Source: JAOUEE01 sp051011595 (GTDB lineage Bacteria > Actinomycetota > Acidimicrobiia > Acidimicrobiales > SHLQ01). From it: a DNA stretch of 32,951 nt. Below, piece by piece: positions 30,847 to 32,951 of this stretch. The translations under genes were made by a program, and so were the position numbers. Where the stretch lies: the NCBI GenBank assembly GCA_051011595.1, contig JBPCTQ010000370.1, forward strand, positions 1 through 32,951. The letters run 5' to 3'. Each line of letters begins with the position of its first letter. Position 1 is the stretch's first letter. Below the pieces are notes generated by a model that did no database searches, was not told the origin of the DNA, and was given only the letters and a program-made list of their open reading frames with translations.

Positions 30847-31872
30847 GGAGACCGGATCGGGTCCGGATTTCAGGTCGTGGACCACCTCGGCCAGATGACC
30901 GGGGTCGGGGGCCCGGTTGTTCACCAGGCTGACGCGATCCGACACCCCGTCGAGTCGGGCCCGCAGTCGAGGGGCGATCTCATGGGGTTCTCCGACCACG
31001 GCGATGGTCTCGATGAGCTCGTCGTCGATGAGCGTGGCCATCTCGGCCCAGCGATCGGCGCGGGCCAACCTCTTCAACTGCGGATGGAGGTCGCCGTAGC
31101 CGTGCAGCTCGAAGACCGGCAGGTAGGCCGGCGTGGTTCCGTAGAACGCGAGCTGTTCACGCACCGCCTCCCGCGATCGCACGAACTCTTCCTCGGACCG
31201 GCCGGTGACCACGATCGTGACACAGACCACTTCCACGTCGCCGGGCGAACGGCCCGTGCGAGTGGCGCCCTCGACCAGAGCCGGCAGGGTCAACTCCAGC
31301 AACGACCGACGGCTGTTGACGGGATGGACGAGGAATCCGTCGGCCACCTCTCCGGCCACCGCGGTCATCTGCGGCCCGAAACCGGCGGTGAGTATCGGCG
31401 GTGGGCCGAACGGGTTGGGCCCGGGGTCGAAGGCCGGGATCATGCGGGTGTGCGTGTAGAAGTCTCCGTCGAAGTGCAGCCGGTCACCGGTCTGCCACGC
31501 GTCCCAGATGGTCCGGATGGCCACGACCATCTCGCGCAAACGAGCCACCGGCCGCGACCACGGCATGGAGAACCGCTGCTCGATGTGCGGTTTGATCTGT
31601 GATCCCAGGCCCAGCACGAACCGGCCACCGGTGACGGTCTGGAGATCCCAGCCGACATTGGCCAACGTCATCGGCGTACGGGCGAACGCAATGGCAATGG
31701 CGGTGCCCAGCTCGATGTGGCGGGTGTGTTCGCCGGCTACGGCCAGGGGTACGAACGGATCGTGTTTGGCTTCGAAGCTGAAGGCCCGGTCGTAGCCGAT
31801 GCGTTCGAGTTCGCGATAGAGCGTGCGTACCGCAGTGAGGTCCTCGGTGGGAGCGGTGATCGAGACATGCAT
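30844..31872 (-). CDS. LLM class F420-dependent oxidoreductase (TIGR03617-like), second copy
   Basis: A 342-residue paralogue of the gene at 6130. Shared stretches include the DPFVPLAVA region, AFARTPMTLAN, WDLQTVTGGRFVLGLGSQ, the RFSMPWSRPVARLREMV region, IWDAW, FDGDFYTHTRMIP and LAFYGTTPAYLPVFELHG. F420 dependence is inferred from the family. ATG at 31872 has GAGG 5 bases upstream. It ends 10 bases before the SDR at 30833 and may head the operon. Its partner copy in the Liv cassette suggests that the two systems handle chemically related compounds, though this is inference. Confidence 0.9.
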   Translation of the reverse strand: MHVSITAPTEDLTAVRTLYRELERIGYDRAFSFEAKHDPFVPLAVAGEHTRHIELGTAIAIAFARTPMTLANVGWDLQTVTGGRFVLGLGSQIKPHIEQRFSMPWSRPVARLREMVVAIRTIWDAWQTGDRLHFDGDFYTHTRMIPAFDPGPNPFGPPPILTAGFGPQMTAVAGEVADGFLVHPVNSRRSLLELTLPALVEGATRTGRSPGDVEVVCVTIVVTGRSEEEFVRSREAVREQLAFYGTTPAYLPVFELHGYGDLHPQLKRLARADRWAEMATLIDDELIETIAVVGEPHEIAPRLRARLDGVSDRVSLVNNRAPDPGHLAEVVHDLKSGPDPVS

Positions 31873-31913
31873 CAGTCCTCTTCTGTAGCAGCCCGGTATG
31901 GGCCGAATGACTC

Positions 31914-31925
31914 ATGGTCGACCAT
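31914..31925. promoter_or_regulatory. 12-base perfect palindrome in divergent gap, candidate operator
   Basis: ATGGTCGACCAT lies 41 bases upstream of the minus-strand LLM start and 39 bases upstream of the plus-strand ATG at 31965, near the middle of the gap. This is a typical site for a regulator of both genes. No matching copy was noticed elsewhere in the window. Confidence 0.35.
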
Positions 31926-31964
31926 CATCGGCCGACGGGGACCCTGACAGAACCGGAGGACCCA

Positions 31965-32849
31965 ATGTCCGAAGACACTCCCATCACTCCCGACGACGGC
32001 GACATCGGCGCCTTGGCCGACATGCCGGCCAAGGCCTGGTACCAGAAGCCCGCGACGTGGATCATCGTCGCCCTGGCGCTGCTGGCCGTCGTCATCGCGG
32101 CCGTGATCGCCAGCAACAACGACGATGACGAGACGGCCGGAACCGATTCGGCCACCACCACCGTGGCCGCACCGACGACCAGCTCGACACCGGGTGAGAC
32201 CACCACGTCCGCACCAGCCGAGACCACCACGTCGGCGCCGGGCGAGACCACCACCTCCGCACCGGCCGAGACCACCACCACCGCCGCACCGGAGACCACC
32301 ACCGTGGCCCCTGGTCCCGAAACGGTGGCCATCGAGGCCAGCTCGGTGAACGCGTCGGTGAACCGCTACGCCGGCACCGACGACGACTTCCCGTTCGTCG
32401 ACGGCGACGTGGAAGCCCACTGGTACACCTGGGACGGTTTCTACGTGGTCGTGTACGGCGGCTGGGACGCCACCGCCGGCGATCCCTTCTGCCCCGGCAA
32501 CTCGCTCAACATGGGGGGCAGCTTCGACTTCATCTCGAACTCGCCGACATTCGACGGTTCGTGTGATCCCGAAGACCGGTTCCCGAACCTGGTCGACGAC
32601 GACACAACCGGCGCCCGGGTGTGCGACACCCTGGTGCTGTACCGCACGATCATCCCGGTCGAGGACGACGCCGGCGATCCCATCACCGGCCAGCTCTACG
32701 GCACGATCGAGCGTGTCAGCGGCGACGGATTCGTGGGCGCCACCGGCGTGGCCGAGATCTCGGCGGTGGCCGAGCTCGATCCCGAAGCCGATGCCTACTC
32801 GGTGCCCGAGGGATGGCTGCCCGGCGGCGCCACCGAGGTCACCTGCTGA
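31965..32849 (+). CDS. Membrane-anchored protein with Thr/Pro-rich stalk, unknown function
   Basis: A 294-residue single-pass protein that I do not recognise. Residues 1-30 are acidic and cytoplasmic, 32-50 (WIIVALALLAVVIAAVIAS) span the membrane, and about 51-120 form an Asp- then Thr/Ser/Pro/Glu-rich stalk built from eight-residue repeats. The outer domain (about 122-294) has four cysteines (176, 200, 220, 294) able to form two disulfides, and aromatic strands such as HWYTWDGFYVVVYGGWD. GGAGGA 4 bases before the ATG at 31965 fixes the start, excluding an upstream in-frame ATG at 31914. It may be a cell-surface sensor or binding protein; there is no enzymatic motif. It is monocistronic in this window. 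Confidence 0.85.
   Translation: MSEDTPITPDDGDIGALADMPAKAWYQKPATWIIVALALLAVVIAAVIASNNDDDETAGTDSATTTVAAPTTSSTPGETTTSAPAETTTSAPGETTTSAPAETTTTAAPETTTVAPGPETVAIEASSVNASVNRYAGTDDDFPFVDGDVEAHWYTWDGFYVVVYGGWDATAGDPFCPGNSLNMGGSFDFISNSPTFDGSCDPEDRFPNLVDDDTTGARVCDTLVLYRTIIPVEDDAGDPITGQLYGTIERVSGDGFVGATGVAEISAVAELDPEADAYSVPEGWLPGGATEVTC
32196..32309 (+). repeat. In-frame 24-base tandem repeat encoding the stalk
   Basis: Four units of 24 bases start at 32196, 32220, 32244 and 32268, each opening with GAGACCACCAC, followed by a partial unit from 32292. Each encodes a variant of ETTTSAPA or ETTTSAPG. Such repeats vary in number by replication slippage, changing stalk length without a frameshift. Confidence 0.75.
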
Positions 32850-32887
32850 CCAGAACCAAACGAGGCTGACGTTCTTCGGCTTCTGGT
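32849..32887 (+). terminator. Inverted repeat after the stalk protein gene
   Basis: ACCAGAA (32849-32855) pairs with TTCTGGT (32881-32887), 7 base pairs around a 25-base loop. It begins on the last base of the stop codon and could act as a weak terminator. Confidence 0.25.
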
Positions 32888-32890
32888 AGT

Positions 32891-32951
32891 GGGGGGGGGG
32901 GGGGGGGGGGGGGTGGGTGTGGCAAGGGCGGGTGGTTTGTTTAGAAGTAAG
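32891..32951. other. 23-base G run and low-complexity contig end
   Basis: Bases 32891-32913 are all G, then GTGGGTGT-type sequence and a short AT-richer tail. Long G runs are typical of dark-cycle calls in two-colour sequencing or of assembly ends. No gene is visible here, and the sequence should not be trusted as genomic. Confidence 0.6.

Noticed and set aside
32196..32309. CRISPR-like regular repeats
   Set aside because: The 24-base units are contiguous without spacers, in frame, and encode a Thr/Pro-rich stalk.

Overview
The window is about 33 kb of GC-rich, tightly packed bacterial DNA holding 32 protein genes on both strands. No RNA gene, transposase, integrase, phage gene or CRISPR array was seen. 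The gene content is four luciferase-like (LLM, F420-type) oxidoreductases, five classical SDRs including a PECR-like one, a cytochrome P450, three Fe(II)/2-oxoglutarate dioxygenases, two acyl-CoA ligases, a family III CoA-transferase and a Liv-type ABC transporter. Together with Thr/Ser/Asp-rich lipoprotein linkers, frequent GTG starts and TANNNT boxes a few bases before starts, this points to a high-GC actinobacterium. Acidimicrobiia (Ilumatobacter-like) is my best guess, but that is inference. The right edge ends in a 23-base G run and low-complexity G/T sequence, which looks like a contig end or read artefact.

Layout. (1) 1-2570: a P450 diverges from a small ABM-domain monooxygenase, which converges on a PECR-like enoyl-CoA reductase. 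(2) 2688-11609, plus strand: a Liv-type uptake cassette (lipoprotein binding protein, fused LivH-LivM permease, LivG, LivF) interleaved with an LLM oxidoreductase, an acyl-CoA ligase and a CoA-transferase. (3) 11616-15332, minus strand: TauD-like dioxygenase, acyl-CoA ligase, then FMN-dependent 2-hydroxy-acid dehydrogenase. (4) 15487-21748: mixed single genes: a DUF389 membrane protein, an LLM plus VOC pair, an alkylsulfatase-like MBL protein with a broken metal motif, a GNAT, and two convergent PhyH-type dioxygenases. (5) 21802-26570, plus strand: an NTF2-like protein, a secreted protein of unknown family, a class III aminotransferase overlapping an SDR, and a sulfotransferase. (6) 31872 down to 26558, minus strand: an operon of LLM, SDR, ABC ATPase, ABC-2 permease, LLM and SDR in which four successive junctions overlap. 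(7) 31965-32849: a membrane-anchored protein with a repetitive Thr/Pro stalk.

How the genes may work together (inference). The Liv cassette looks made to import a hydrophobic carboxylic acid or similar compound and convert it to a CoA thioester for beta-oxidation-like breakdown, with the PECR-like reductase divergently transcribed across a shared, palindrome-bearing promoter region. The TauD-ligase-hydroxy-acid-dehydrogenase operon fits hydroxylation followed by oxidation of another acid. The overlapping ABC-2/LLM/SDR operon couples redox enzymes to an exporter-type ABC system and is the best candidate here for an undescribed functional unit. No transcription factor gene was recognised, so regulators would have to be encoded elsewhere. 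Substrates cannot be assigned from sequence alone.
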